DNA of 64,000 bases from Arcicella rosea (lineage in GTDB: Bacteria > Bacteroidota > Bacteroidia > Cytophagales > Spirosomataceae): contig NZ_JBEUMS010000019.1 of assembly GCF_040543805.1 (NCBI RefSeq), positions 62,001-126,000 of the forward strand. The letters run 5' to 3'. A program made the position numbers and the translations under genes. This document shows positions 8,453 to 16,825 of this stretch, in pieces (position 1 is the stretch's first letter; each line of letters opens with the position of its first letter). The notes beneath the pieces were generated by a model. It ran no database searches. It worked only from the letters and a program-made list of their open reading frames with translations, and was not told where the DNA came from.

Positions 8453-9613
8453 TTACTTCTTCAAAGACTTAGGAGTACTGATTTCATTTTTAGGTACTTC
8501 AAGTACTTCTTTCACAACCTCTTTTTTATCAAGGGGAATGGAAGGTGTTTTTTTTAAGAGACCTGTATAGGCAGCATCCTCCAAAAGTGGAATTTTTAAG
8601 GCTTTTTCATTGGTTTTTGTCTCAGCTGTTGGTATGACAGCTTGAGCTTCCCCTTTCTTAAAATGGAAAACGATTCCTTTTTCAGCATCTAAAGTAATGT
8701 TAGCATCAAATAGCTTACCTGTCTTATTGCTGGTAAGTCCTGTGAGGGAAACGGACTCCCCTACACGTAATTGATTTCTTTGCTCCTCAGAGAGTTCTAA
8801 ACCCAACAATTTTTTAGGAATATCTTGGATGGGCTTGAGCTCCAAATGGCCATCTTTTAAAGAAACAGCAGCACTAAATAGGTTACCTGTTTTGGCCGAG
8901 CGTAAATCGTACAGTAACACAGTCTCTCCATGTTTAATTTGTTCTTGTTGCTCTTTGTCCAATTTTACACCCAGTATTTCTTTAGGAATGGATAAATCAA
9001 CTTTTTTAAAGCTCAAACCTCTATTAAGTGCATCTACACTAACAACAGCGTCCCAATTTTCACCACCATCTTTGGCGGTAAGTCCTTTTAAAAGAATGGG
9101 ATTTCCTTGTTTGAGATTTTCCTTTTGTTGCTGGGTTAATGTTACACCAAGAATAGTATCTGCAACTGATAATTTAGAAGCACTCATGGTTGCCAAGGTA
9201 TTTGTCTCTTTATCTAACGAAACATATTTGGGTGTTGCTATACCTTTTTCATCCACATAAATGACTCTATTAGCATTGCCAAATTGCTGTAATTTATCAA
9301 TATCTTCCTGACTTAAAAACTGCTTTAAGGCAGAAGGAATTTGTAAGGTTTGTTGTTTTTCAATAAAATGCAAAGTTGGTTTCTGCTCAGGATAGGTTAA
9401 TACATACTTTCCTTGGCGACTTTCACCTTCAGGATTCATTTCAAGGAGAGGCGTTCTTTTCCCATCAATCAGGTTTTTCGCCATTTTACTTAAATCCCCA
9501 ATTTCCTTGTAATCATTGTGCACGACGATGAGTACATTCTTTAAGATTTTCGCTAATTCTTCTGAAAGGGCTGCAATGTTTTGCAGATGTTCTTTTTCAT
9601 TAAATTGTGCCAT
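8453..9613 (-). CDS. DUF3945 (and DUF4099-like) repeat protein of a conjugative element
   Basis: This 386-residue protein is made of repeated modules of the DUF3945 type. At least three consecutive copies of about 60 residues are visible, each with the pattern ILGVxLxxxQxxxLxxGxxxxLxGL, at about residues 155-215, 216-270 and 271-325. A DUF4099-like segment (FLSQEDIDKLQQFGNANRVI) precedes them. Such proteins occur almost only on Bacteroidota plasmids and conjugative elements. No enzymatic motif is visible and the function is unknown. It is the last member of the transfer operon before a stem-loop and starts 24 bp after the TraJ-like gene. Confidence 0.72.
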   Translation of the reverse strand: MAQFNEKEHLQNIAALSEELAKILKNVLIVVHNDYKEIGDLSKMAKNLIDGKRTPLLEMNPEGESRQGKYVLTYPEQKPTLHFIEKQQTLQIPSALKQFLSQEDIDKLQQFGNANRVIYVDEKGIATPKYVSLDKETNTLATMSASKLSVADTILGVTLTQQQKENLKQGNPILLKGLTAKDGGENWDAVVSVDALNRGLSFKKVDLSIPKEILGVKLDKEQQEQIKHGETVLLYDLRSAKTGNLFSAAVSLKDGHLELKPIQDIPKKLLGLELSEEQRNQLRVGESVSLTGLTSNKTGKLFDANITLDAEKGIVFHFKKGEAQAVIPTAETKTNEKALKIPLLEDAAYTGLLKKTPSIPLDKKEVVKEVLEVPKNEISTPKSLKK

Positions 9614-9637
9614 GAGATGAATGTTTAAAAGATTAAA

Positions 9638-10933
9638 TTATACCTGATTGGCAGGCTTTGAGGAATTACTTTGTGTATTGGCTCCCGATTGAGGAAGTCC
9701 GTAAATTTTACTAGCATTACTATTACCCCCGCCACCATCAGTACTATTGCCACTAGTCCTTGCCATTTCTGCTGCTTTAATAGTCCGAGCCGCTTCAGCG
9801 ATAGGTTTACTAATGGTCTGTGCCGTTTTAAGGGCAAGAAAACTGGTGGCTGCCACAAATGTTGAGCCTGAGATAGGAGAGTTGGTCATTCCCCCCGAAG
9901 CGCCACTGACAATTAAAGTCACCAAAGAGGGTGTTTTGAGCACAGCAAAACAGCCAATGATAGTAACACCAATGGACAGAAATACAGGAGTCCAATCAAT
10001 GTATTGAATGGTGTTATAAGCCTCTAGTGTACTATTAGCCGTCGCTAAAGACCCACCAATGATGGTTCCTCCAAGAATATGCGTGTTTTCTGCAAACTTA
10101 AGCAGTACATCATAAGCATTTTGGTCAGAAATGTTTTTAAGGCGGTAGGCGATGGCTAAACACATATTGGCCACAGGAAACCAAAGTAATTTCCCGACAT
10201 AGTTGGCATAAAAATTCTTCCAATTATCAGAAAAAGCATGAAAGACAGAAAGACCAATAGCGATAGGACCAAAGGCAATTAAAATGGCAAGATTGATATT
10301 TTGCATGGTCAGTACTGCTAGATAACTAATTTGCAAAGCCACATTAATTAAGGCATTGATAATGCCTACAATCATTCCTATCCACCATGAAACAGCAGTA
10401 AATAGCTTGACATTGTAATAAATATTAGAAACCGTTTGCTTAACACTACCTAGACCGTCACTAACAGCATTTTTTATATCATCCAGAAAGCCCTCATCTT
10501 GTTCTACAGGACTGTTTGTGCCATTGCTAGGTGTATTGTTGATATTATCCGCCTCTTCTGTTTGATTATCTTTAATTGTCTTCTCTAAGTCAATTTTATA
10601 CTGCTCTTCTAATGCTTGATTTTGCTCCATGTAGGAAATTGCCCAGCCTTGAGTAGAAGCGCCGACGGGAGAGATAAGAAAATCACAAAGACTAAGGGTC
10701 GTATTATAGAAAATGAGTAACATTGCCAGCATAAATGGACGAACAAATGCTTCTAAGTGCGTTGCTAATCCATCGACTTCTCCACTGGCCATGATTCTCC
10801 ACATTTTAATGCAAATCCAAAAGAGTGAACCGACTCCTGCGATGGTTCTACCCACGGCAATAAAAGGAGAAAATGCCGATTTTATATCGGAAGTAATCAC
10901 ATTGATTTCTGAAACAAGGGCTGAAATATCCAT
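9638..10933 (-). CDS. traJ: TraJ-like polytopic channel protein (VirB6/TrbL-like)
   Basis: A 431-residue inner-membrane protein with about seven hydrophobic segments and long glycine/serine-rich C-terminus. It resembles Bacteroidota TraJ proteins, which take the place of VirB6/TrbL in the type IV secretion channel. Supporting features are the N-terminal segment ASGEVDGLATHLEAFVRPF, the segment NLAILIAFGPIAIGLSVFHAFSD typical of TrbL-like proteins, and the position among other tra genes. The region at about 155-200 is polar and acidic and could be a periplasmic loop. Its start lies 4 bp after the stop of the preceding lipoprotein gene, so the two are probably coupled. Confidence 0.72.
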   Translation of the reverse strand: MDISALVSEINVITSDIKSAFSPFIAVGRTIAGVGSLFWICIKMWRIMASGEVDGLATHLEAFVRPFMLAMLLIFYNTTLSLCDFLISPVGASTQGWAISYMEQNQALEEQYKIDLEKTIKDNQTEEADNINNTPSNGTNSPVEQDEGFLDDIKNAVSDGLGSVKQTVSNIYYNVKLFTAVSWWIGMIVGIINALINVALQISYLAVLTMQNINLAILIAFGPIAIGLSVFHAFSDNWKNFYANYVGKLLWFPVANMCLAIAYRLKNISDQNAYDVLLKFAENTHILGGTIIGGSLATANSTLEAYNTIQYIDWTPVFLSIGVTIIGCFAVLKTPSLVTLIVSGASGGMTNSPISGSTFVAATSFLALKTAQTISKPIAEAARTIKAAEMARTSGNSTDGGGGNSNASKIYGLPQSGANTQSNSSKPANQV

Positions 10934-10937
10934 CGGT

Positions 10938-11567
10938 TTATTGGCTAAGTAAGAAGCTACAGGTTAAGAATTCAGCGCCTAAATCAGATTTTTTATTATC
11001 ATAATACACATTCAGTGTATCCCCATGAAAACTGATAGTATGTTTATGCGGGAAAAGTAATGGAAAGAAGTAATTCGTAGATTTTTGATGGTCTATTTGA
11101 TGAATCTTTCTATTCAAATAAAGAGCTTTTAGGATTGATACAGCCGTATCTTTTTGATTTAAACCTCTTGTACCTGTTTTTTTAAGGATTTCAAAAGCAC
11201 TGTTGTCATCCTTGATTTTTATTTGATCAGTCCATTGGATTTCAGATACTTTAGTTCCATGGTCAATGATTTGAAAAGTAGCCGTTGAATCGAAAATGTT
11301 CTTTAAGTCCAAGGTAATATATTTTTCATATCGATTGCCCAGCCAATTAGCTGTTTTCCCTTTGTACCAGCGATAAATTTTATTTCCGTAACGGAAATGG
11401 GCTTCAATGCCAATGAGCTGAAAATTCTTAGCCGAATAGGCTTTAATGACATCTGAAGCAGTTTCTATCTTAGCATCGTTTACTTCAGATGTTGAAGAAC
11501 AAGCTACAGTAAAGATTAATATGAGTAGGAGCGAGATTCGCTTTAAGTTAATGGTTTTCATAAGCAT
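10938..11567 (-). CDS. Lipoprotein of the transfer operon, unknown function
   Basis: Not recognised. A 209-residue exported lipoprotein: a hydrophobic signal ends in LILIFTVACSST, with cysteine in a lipobox context at about residue 23. The mature part has no motif that I recognise, is rich in aromatic and charged residues, and is probably periplasmic or attached to the outer membrane. Two ATG codons are possible (11567 and 11561). It lies between two transfer genes on the same strand and is 4 bp from the TraJ-like start, so it probably belongs to the secretion apparatus as a small lipoprotein or entry-exclusion factor. That role is inference from context. Confidence 0.6.
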   Translation of the reverse strand: MLMKTINLKRISLLLILIFTVACSSTSEVNDAKIETASDVIKAYSAKNFQLIGIEAHFRYGNKIYRWYKGKTANWLGNRYEKYITLDLKNIFDSTATFQIIDHGTKVSEIQWTDQIKIKDDNSAFEILKKTGTRGLNQKDTAVSILKALYLNRKIHQIDHQKSTNYFFPLLFPHKHTISFHGDTLNVYYDNKKSDLGAEFLTCSFLLSQ

Positions 11568-11596
11568 AAGAGTTAAGAGAAATATATTTTAAAGGT

Positions 11597-12784
11597 TTAT
11601 TTATCGAAATTCATCATTTTTCCAGCATCCATAGCACCAGAGTTTTTATAGAAATCAGAAACATTAAACTTATTATCTTTACTAAACAGAGCGTTTTCAT
11701 GTTGCTGTTTAAGCATGATGAGTTCGGCATGAAGTTTATTGATTTCTGAATCAATTTTTGTGTACAAATCAACTTGTTTATTGATTAATTGGATTCTATC
11801 AATGTCGGATAATCGCCCTAATTTGGCATTGATTTCAACAGCTTGACCTTTCCCTTTTTCATTGGCAGAGCCACCAAATATTCCTCCAAGGTTTAGGCCT
11901 AAAGCATCTGATAGCGTAGAAACCATTTGATCTTGAAAATTAGAGGCAAGTTCATCAATAGAATTTGAAAGACTTGATTCAAGGTTATTAAAGACGTTCC
12001 CAAGATTGCCACCAGACTGAAGTGTTTGGTAGAAATTATTCAAAGCTTGAGTATTGCCAAACTGAATAAGGTGCTGTTCTAGCACAGCGAGTTTGATTTG
12101 TTCTGAGCCATCAGAATTCTCAAACTCACTCTTTAAAGTGCTGAGTGTTGTTAGTTGATTGGTGACTGACTGGGTAGCCGCATTAAAACTGTTTTCAATG
12201 CCCTTGGTATTGACCTGTGCGCCAAGTCCCGTACCTGTTTCTCCTTGATTGGTATAAGATGCTGGATTGGTATCAAAAGAGATTGGTGCAGTATTACCCT
12301 GTGTATTGGTAAAAGGCTGATAACGAGTATCTATGCTGATAATTCCTTGATAGAGACCATTAAACTTTGTGATGTATAATTGCTTTTGAAGGGGATTAAT
12401 AAAGGGTATGATAGCCTGCTGAAAATAACTTTTTACTTGTTGTAAATGCGTTAAAACCGCTTGATTTCTTCCTCTGATATTCATGTCCTTTTCATAATAG
12501 TTTTTAATTAAGTCAGAAGGATTGTTGTTGTAGTTAAACTCTGCCATCTCAAGGTTTAGCCTCGTTTTCTCAGTTGAATTCATGCCAATGACATCTGCCG
12601 TTGTTTGATTTTCTGTTTTTAATTGAGAATTCGCAATTTCTTTATGGTCTCCCTCAATTTTACTCATCAGTTTTGATTGGATAACTTGTGCAATATTTTG
12701 AGCAAGGTTTGAAGGGTCAATCACTGCGGCATGGCTGGTAAAGCTTAATAAAATACCCAGTAGGAGGTAGTGTGATTTTTTCAT
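11597..12784 (-). CDS. Exported protein of the transfer operon, possibly VirB5/TraI-like
   Basis: A 395-residue exported protein with a signal peptide ending in FTSHAAV. The mature part is mostly helical and rich in Gln and Asn, with long stretches that look coiled (about 320-375). The operon has no other candidate for the TraI (DUF4141, TrbJ/VirB5-like) role, and this protein has the right location, size and helical character. That identity is inference: no diagnostic motif was recognised. It starts 5 bp before the preceding membrane-protein stop, with close spacing typical of this operon. Confidence 0.55.
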   Translation of the reverse strand: MKKSHYLLLGILLSFTSHAAVIDPSNLAQNIAQVIQSKLMSKIEGDHKEIANSQLKTENQTTADVIGMNSTEKTRLNLEMAEFNYNNNPSDLIKNYYEKDMNIRGRNQAVLTHLQQVKSYFQQAIIPFINPLQKQLYITKFNGLYQGIISIDTRYQPFTNTQGNTAPISFDTNPASYTNQGETGTGLGAQVNTKGIENSFNAATQSVTNQLTTLSTLKSEFENSDGSEQIKLAVLEQHLIQFGNTQALNNFYQTLQSGGNLGNVFNNLESSLSNSIDELASNFQDQMVSTLSDALGLNLGGIFGGSANEKGKGQAVEINAKLGRLSDIDRIQLINKQVDLYTKIDSEINKLHAELIMLKQQHENALFSKDNKFNVSDFYKNSGAMDAGKMMNFDK

Positions 12785-12789
12785 CTTTT

Positions 12790-13353
12790 TTATTTATGAT
12801 TTAGAAAATAGGAAAACAGTTTTGCCAAAAAATAGGAATTACTGATGATAAAAAGTACAGGTAAAGTACATGAATTCAACAGGAAATAAATTTCAAGAAA
12901 CGTAAAATGAGTAGATACTTTCTCTTGTAAAAATTCTTCTTTTTGCTCATCTGAGGCATTCTTTGAGGGAATTTTGAAATATTTAAGATGAAGCTTTAGC
13001 AGTACAAATCTTAGTTGCTTATAAAAACCAACAAAGGTCATTTTATGTCTGCTTAGCCATATCAATCCCTGAAGAAAAAAAGCGATTAAAAAGTAAAGTA
13101 TTTGCCCAAAAAAGGGCTTTATACCATACAATGTTTCAATATCATTCAAAAGTGTAATGGCATAGAAATATGGAAGTACATATAGTCCAGTATTCTTGTG
13201 AATCAATTGATTAATTTTTTGTACAAATGGCGAAGATGCAGTCTCCCCATGCCTGATGATTCCCTTTCTTTCCAAAAAGGCAATGAATGCTAAAAAGCAT
13301 ACGGTGGTCATAAGGTCTATATAAAATACTAGCATAGTGGAATTCCCCCTCAT
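12790..13353 (-). CDS. Membrane protein of the transfer operon, unknown function
   Basis: Not recognised. A 187-residue integral membrane protein with about four hydrophobic segments: one near the N-terminus (MLVFYIDLMTTVCFLAFIAF), two in the middle (FFGQILYFLIAFFLQGLIWL) and one at the C-terminus (LFIISNSYFLAKLFSYFL). The loops are basic. It is encoded within the transfer operon between TraO and the exported helical protein, which suggests a part in the secretion channel or in surface exclusion. An alternative start at the internal ATG at residue 7 would remove only a few residues. Confidence 0.58.
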   Translation of the reverse strand: MRGNSTMLVFYIDLMTTVCFLAFIAFLERKGIIRHGETASSPFVQKINQLIHKNTGLYVLPYFYAITLLNDIETLYGIKPFFGQILYFLIAFFLQGLIWLSRHKMTFVGFYKQLRFVLLKLHLKYFKIPSKNASDEQKEEFLQEKVSTHFTFLEIYFLLNSCTLPVLFIISNSYFLAKLFSYFLNHK

Positions 13354-13403
13354 TGATATAACAAGTTTACCTATTGGATTAATTACAATCAGGTTTATAA
13401 GGA

Positions 13404-13979
13404 CTATAGGGCATCAAAGAGTTTAAATTTTAGACCTACTTGTGCATTTGCTTTGATTTGCCGAGTAATCGCAGCGGTTGTTCCATCGGCATCAACTTTG
13501 GCGAAAACTGCTATTTTACGAGAGAAAAATTTCTCTACATTAAAGCCAATCGTCAAGAATGGATAAGCCTTACCTTGGCTAGCTCCATTAGCTGTTCCAT
13601 TACTAAGTGATTGAAATCCAGCACCTAATCCATATAAAAATCCGAGAAATGAAAGATGATATTTTCCTTTCAGTAAAGTTGCTTCATAGCTATATTTTAG
13701 TTGATAGTTTTTAAGTAAAGCGGCAGTATTATCTTGCATTTTCTCTTGTCTATAAGCAAAACCAATTCGATGATAATTGGATGTAGCAGTACCAAAACAT
13801 AAGGATGCGGCATAAAATCTATCACCTTGTTGCCAGTTTTGTGGGAAATTGTTATCCTCAAAAAGTAAGGGTATTCCGCTTGAAACTTCAAGGTATTTTG
13901 TGCTTTTATTCCTGATTTGTGCCTGAGTGTCAGTTAAATATCCTGTTATCAAAATGGCTATCAAAAAGTATGTTTTCAT
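13404..13979 (-). CDS. traO: Conjugative transfer protein TraO-like
   Basis: An exported protein of 191 residues, matching TraO of Bacteroidota conjugative elements in length, place and style. It has a signal peptide (YFLIAILITGYLTDTQAQ) followed by a small beta-barrel-like domain with alternating hydrophobic strands and glycine-rich turns, ending in KANAQVGLKFKLF. TraO is required for transfer in Bacteroides elements but its exact role is unknown. It is probably in the outer membrane or periplasm. It starts 4 bp within the end of traN (ATGA overlap), so these genes are coupled. Identification rests on position after TraN and on overall pattern. Confidence 0.7.
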   Translation of the reverse strand: MKTYFLIAILITGYLTDTQAQIRNKSTKYLEVSSGIPLLFEDNNFPQNWQQGDRFYAASLCFGTATSNYHRIGFAYRQEKMQDNTAALLKNYQLKYSYEATLLKGKYHLSFLGFLYGLGAGFQSLSNGTANGASQGKAYPFLTIGFNVEKFFSRKIAVFAKVDADGTTAAITRQIKANAQVGLKFKLFDAL

Positions 13980-14932
13980 AATTTTTTCATCTGATAGTAA
14001 AAGGTTTCATAATCAATTTTAAGGTTCATATTACGGCTACCGTCTTTCTCTACGATGTCAATTTCAAAGTTTTTGTCTTTACCAATTGAAAACTTAGGCA
14101 TCATAAACACAAAGTTGAAATAAGCACCAGCGTCTCCTAGTTTTCGTCCATCTGGAGCACCCTCTTGTTCGAGGTAAACGAAATTGGGATTAAGTTCAAT
14201 TTCTTGTGAAACTTCCTTTTTGCGCTTTGTTTTATCACGTACATAGAATTTCATGTACTCCAAGCCATAATCTAAGGGCGAGCTATTTTTCATGCTAATA
14301 CATACAATAATCTTCCCTTCCTTAGTAACCAACTGTATGAGTTTGAACTGTACTTTTCCGACTTTATCAGCAATGTGTTGAATAGTATGCCTAGTTTTTG
14401 ATAGCTCAATCATCTTTTTAGAGAAATGAATCATCTCCGTTTCCGTATAATAAGTATCGCTAAAGACTATTTTCTCTGGTCTATCGCTAACCTGTTTCTC
14501 AAAAGCATCATTTAAACCTGCTGCCATGGTAATATTGAGTTTGTTGGGAGATTCGTTATAGGAAACCAGAAAACTATAATACTTTCCATCATGCGTAATG
14601 ACGGTAACATTGGTTTCAAAAATGCCTATTTGAGCTGCTTTAAGCTTTAATACATTATCGACACCTTCCACTCTATCGCAAATAATTCGGTTAGAACCAG
14701 CATCAAAATATTTAATAGGGGCATCAAATACAATATGAGTAGTCTTATAAAAAGCGACACTCACAGGATAACTCCCTTTGATGTTATGCTCTTTGAAGGT
14801 TAAGACCTTCTTCTGATTGGCGGAAGAAATAAGACCCGTAGAATCAGTTTTAATCAGGTTCAATGTCTGTGCTTCCATCAAGAGTGAAAACAGCGTCAAA
14901 CAGCAAGAGAGTAGATATTTCAGATTTTTCAT
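13976..14932 (-). CDS. traN: Conjugative transfer protein TraN (DUF4138, VirB9-like)
   Basis: A 318-residue exported protein matching TraN of Bacteroidota, the counterpart of VirB9 in the outer-membrane core of the channel. The signal peptide ends in LFSLLMEAQT. The N-terminal domain has the pattern KTTHIVFDAPIKYFDAGS, which is typical of the family, and the C-terminal half is rich in beta strands (KNSSPLDYGLEYMKFYVRDK). Its start lies 3 bp after the stop of traM, and it overlaps traO by 4 bp. The combination of TraM, TraN and TraO in this order is the standard one, which makes the call firm. Confidence 0.82.
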   Translation of the reverse strand: MKNLKYLLSCCLTLFSLLMEAQTLNLIKTDSTGLISSANQKKVLTFKEHNIKGSYPVSVAFYKTTHIVFDAPIKYFDAGSNRIICDRVEGVDNVLKLKAAQIGIFETNVTVITHDGKYYSFLVSYNESPNKLNITMAAGLNDAFEKQVSDRPEKIVFSDTYYTETEMIHFSKKMIELSKTRHTIQHIADKVGKVQFKLIQLVTKEGKIIVCISMKNSSPLDYGLEYMKFYVRDKTKRKKEVSQEIELNPNFVYLEQEGAPDGRKLGDAGAYFNFVFMMPKFSIGKDKNFEIDIVEKDGSRNMNLKIDYETFYYQMKKL

Positions 14933-14935
14933 AGA

Positions 14936-16102
14936 TTAGTTTTTGATTAAGAGGAAGAGTTGTTGTCCAGTTTTAATGCTGACTTTTACATCTCTAATTT
15001 TTGCATTAACATATTGATTAGCACCATTGAGGGACTGATTGACTAAAGAACCCACCACCTGATTGCCGACGGTTTGGGCAAGACTTCCTTGGGGATTATA
15101 AACCAATAGCGGATTCATAGCACCTAGCGTACTTCCTACATTTTGTCCCCAAGCATTCTTTTGCATTTCGTTTTCAGCATCAATGCTTACTTTCAAGCCT
15201 AACAAGCCATCCAGATCCATCACCTGAGCGTTGAGGGCTTGATAAACATCATTTTTGATATAACCCTCTACAGAAAGTAATAGTCTATCTCCCTGAATAT
15301 GGCTTTTAGCACCAATAATATCGCCCGCTTGATAGCGTAGATTATCCAAGGATTTACTTTCGGTCAACATAATTTTGACTGTTGTATTATTACGCACTGT
15401 TTTAGATTCTAATAATTTTCCTTTGATTAAAATATGTTGTTTACTCTTTCCTAAGTTGCTACTGGGATCAATGCCAATGGTTGGCATATCTTCTTTCATT
15501 TGATGATTAGCATAAAAGCGATTATTGACAGGTGATAAAAATGGATTATCCCATGCTGTGGATTGATCATTTTTAGCTTTTAAATCATCATCACTAAAGC
15601 TAAATCCATCGTTTTTAGATTTTTCGGAGTCTTTATTAGCTCTAAGAGGAGTAGTCACATTGTTTTTAGGTTTATTGACCGTTTCTAATACTTTGATTCT
15701 TTCCTCCAATCGTTGAATGCTTTGAAGGTTTTTATCCTGATAAGAAGACCTATTTTCATTTGAATAAACCTTCTTCTTTTTCTCCAGTATTTTAGAAGAA
15801 TCAACGTGAGTTTTTCCTAAATACTCAGGATTGTTCTCCCATGAATTGGGTGAATTTTGTACTGGTTCGCTAGCCCAAAAACGCTCATTCTCTATTTCCT
15901 TTTTTTGATTAAAAGGCGTTTTTTCTTCAATCTTTTTATCAGCCGCAGGAATGTCAAAATTGATGGCTGAAAATTCATTTTCATGCGTTTGGGCAGCTCC
16001 ATCTTTTTGAGGAATGATGTACAAGTAAAATCCTACGAGAATCATATTGATGATCAGCGAAATAGGATATTTAAGAAAGCTTAAGTTAAAATACTTTTCC
16101 AT
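14936..16102 (-). CDS. traM: Conjugative transfer protein TraM (VirB10-like)
   Basis: A 388-residue bitopic protein matching TraM of Bacteroidota elements, the counterpart of VirB10 that spans the envelope. One membrane segment lies at about residues 13-30 (PISLIINMILVGFYLYIIP). A long polar linker rich in Asn, Ser and Lys follows, and then the C-terminal beta domain with ALNAQVMDLDGLLGLKVSID and ANQYVNAKIRDVKVSIKTGQ, which are conserved in the family. The position between traK and traN is as expected. It is shorter than some family members, mostly in the linker, which need not affect function. Confidence 0.85.
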   Translation of the reverse strand: MEKYFNLSFLKYPISLIINMILVGFYLYIIPQKDGAAQTHENEFSAINFDIPAADKKIEEKTPFNQKKEIENERFWASEPVQNSPNSWENNPEYLGKTHVDSSKILEKKKKVYSNENRSSYQDKNLQSIQRLEERIKVLETVNKPKNNVTTPLRANKDSEKSKNDGFSFSDDDLKAKNDQSTAWDNPFLSPVNNRFYANHQMKEDMPTIGIDPSSNLGKSKQHILIKGKLLESKTVRNNTTVKIMLTESKSLDNLRYQAGDIIGAKSHIQGDRLLLSVEGYIKNDVYQALNAQVMDLDGLLGLKVSIDAENEMQKNAWGQNVGSTLGAMNPLLVYNPQGSLAQTVGNQVVGSLVNQSLNGANQYVNAKIRDVKVSIKTGQQLFLLIKN

Positions 16103-16162
16103 ATTGTTTAAAGGGTAAGAGCCAACTATAACAAAATTAGGGATGGAAAAAGTCTTAGAAAT

Positions 16163-16825
16163 CTAAGGATTGCTTGGATTAATGACTATATCTTTTGTCC
16201 CCCGACTATTGATTTCCTTATTGCCAATGACCTTCATTTTATTGAGAAAAAAGCCATAAAGATTATTATCCGTTCTATCTCTTTCTTCCATCGAAAATTC
16301 AGTCACTAGAAAACTCTCTTTGGTAACGCCCCCTTGTCCTCTGAGTAATACTTTTCCGTAAAACCGCCCCATAGAGCCTCTAAAGACAATACTATCGACC
16401 TTAATGTACTGAATGGCATTGCGTTGAACGATGTTATTATAATAGTTTTGGCTGTTGTAAAATTCGTACAATGGAATAAAGTCAGCATAGTAAAAACTCT
16501 TTTGAATATTACTATGGATTTGCTGTTCATCTGGTTCGAGTCGAAAGAAAAGCTCATGGGCTTTAGCTACCATCGCCTTTTTTGCTACTAATTCAAAGCC
16601 ATCATTATAAACATCATATACTTTACGAATCTCTCCATTTTTATCCATGATGTAAGGTTTAGGCTTTTGAGAAGTAACAGCATCTTTATACAAAACCATT
16701 GAAGTAATAATCAAGATGAGAGCAAAACCCAACACGCCAAAAACTAGGTACTTTCCCGTATGGTTAATGCGATCAATATCTCTGAGATACTTGATTTCAA
16801 AGCTTTTTTCTTTACTCATATTCAT
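16163..16825 (-). CDS. traK: Conjugative transfer protein TraK (VirB8-like)
   Basis: A 220-residue protein with an N-terminal cytoplasmic tail, a membrane segment (YLVFGVLGFALILIITSMVL, about 28-47) and a periplasmic domain. It matches TraK of Bacteroidota elements, which is VirB8-like and helps assemble the channel. The segment KPYIMDKNGEIRKV just after the membrane is characteristic. The ATG at 16825 overlaps the end of the VirB4 gene by 14 bp, and a second ATG lies at 16819. It sits between traG and traM, the standard order. The remaining sequence has NTF2-like alternation, consistent with a VirB8 fold. Confidence 0.83.
   Translation of the reverse strand: MNMSKEKSFEIKYLRDIDRINHTGKYLVFGVLGFALILIITSMVLYKDAVTSQKPKPYIMDKNGEIRKVYDVYNDGFELVAKKAMVAKAHELFFRLEPDEQQIHSNIQKSFYYADFIPLYEFYNSQNYYNNIVQRNAIQYIKVDSIVFRGSMGRFYGKVLLRGQGGVTKESFLVTEFSMEERDRTDNNLYGFFLNKMKVIGNKEINSRGTKDIVINPSNP

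Noticed and set aside
9625..10007. Several short frames within and opposite the TraJ-like gene
   Set aside because: They lie opposite or inside the TraJ-like gene and have no independent support.
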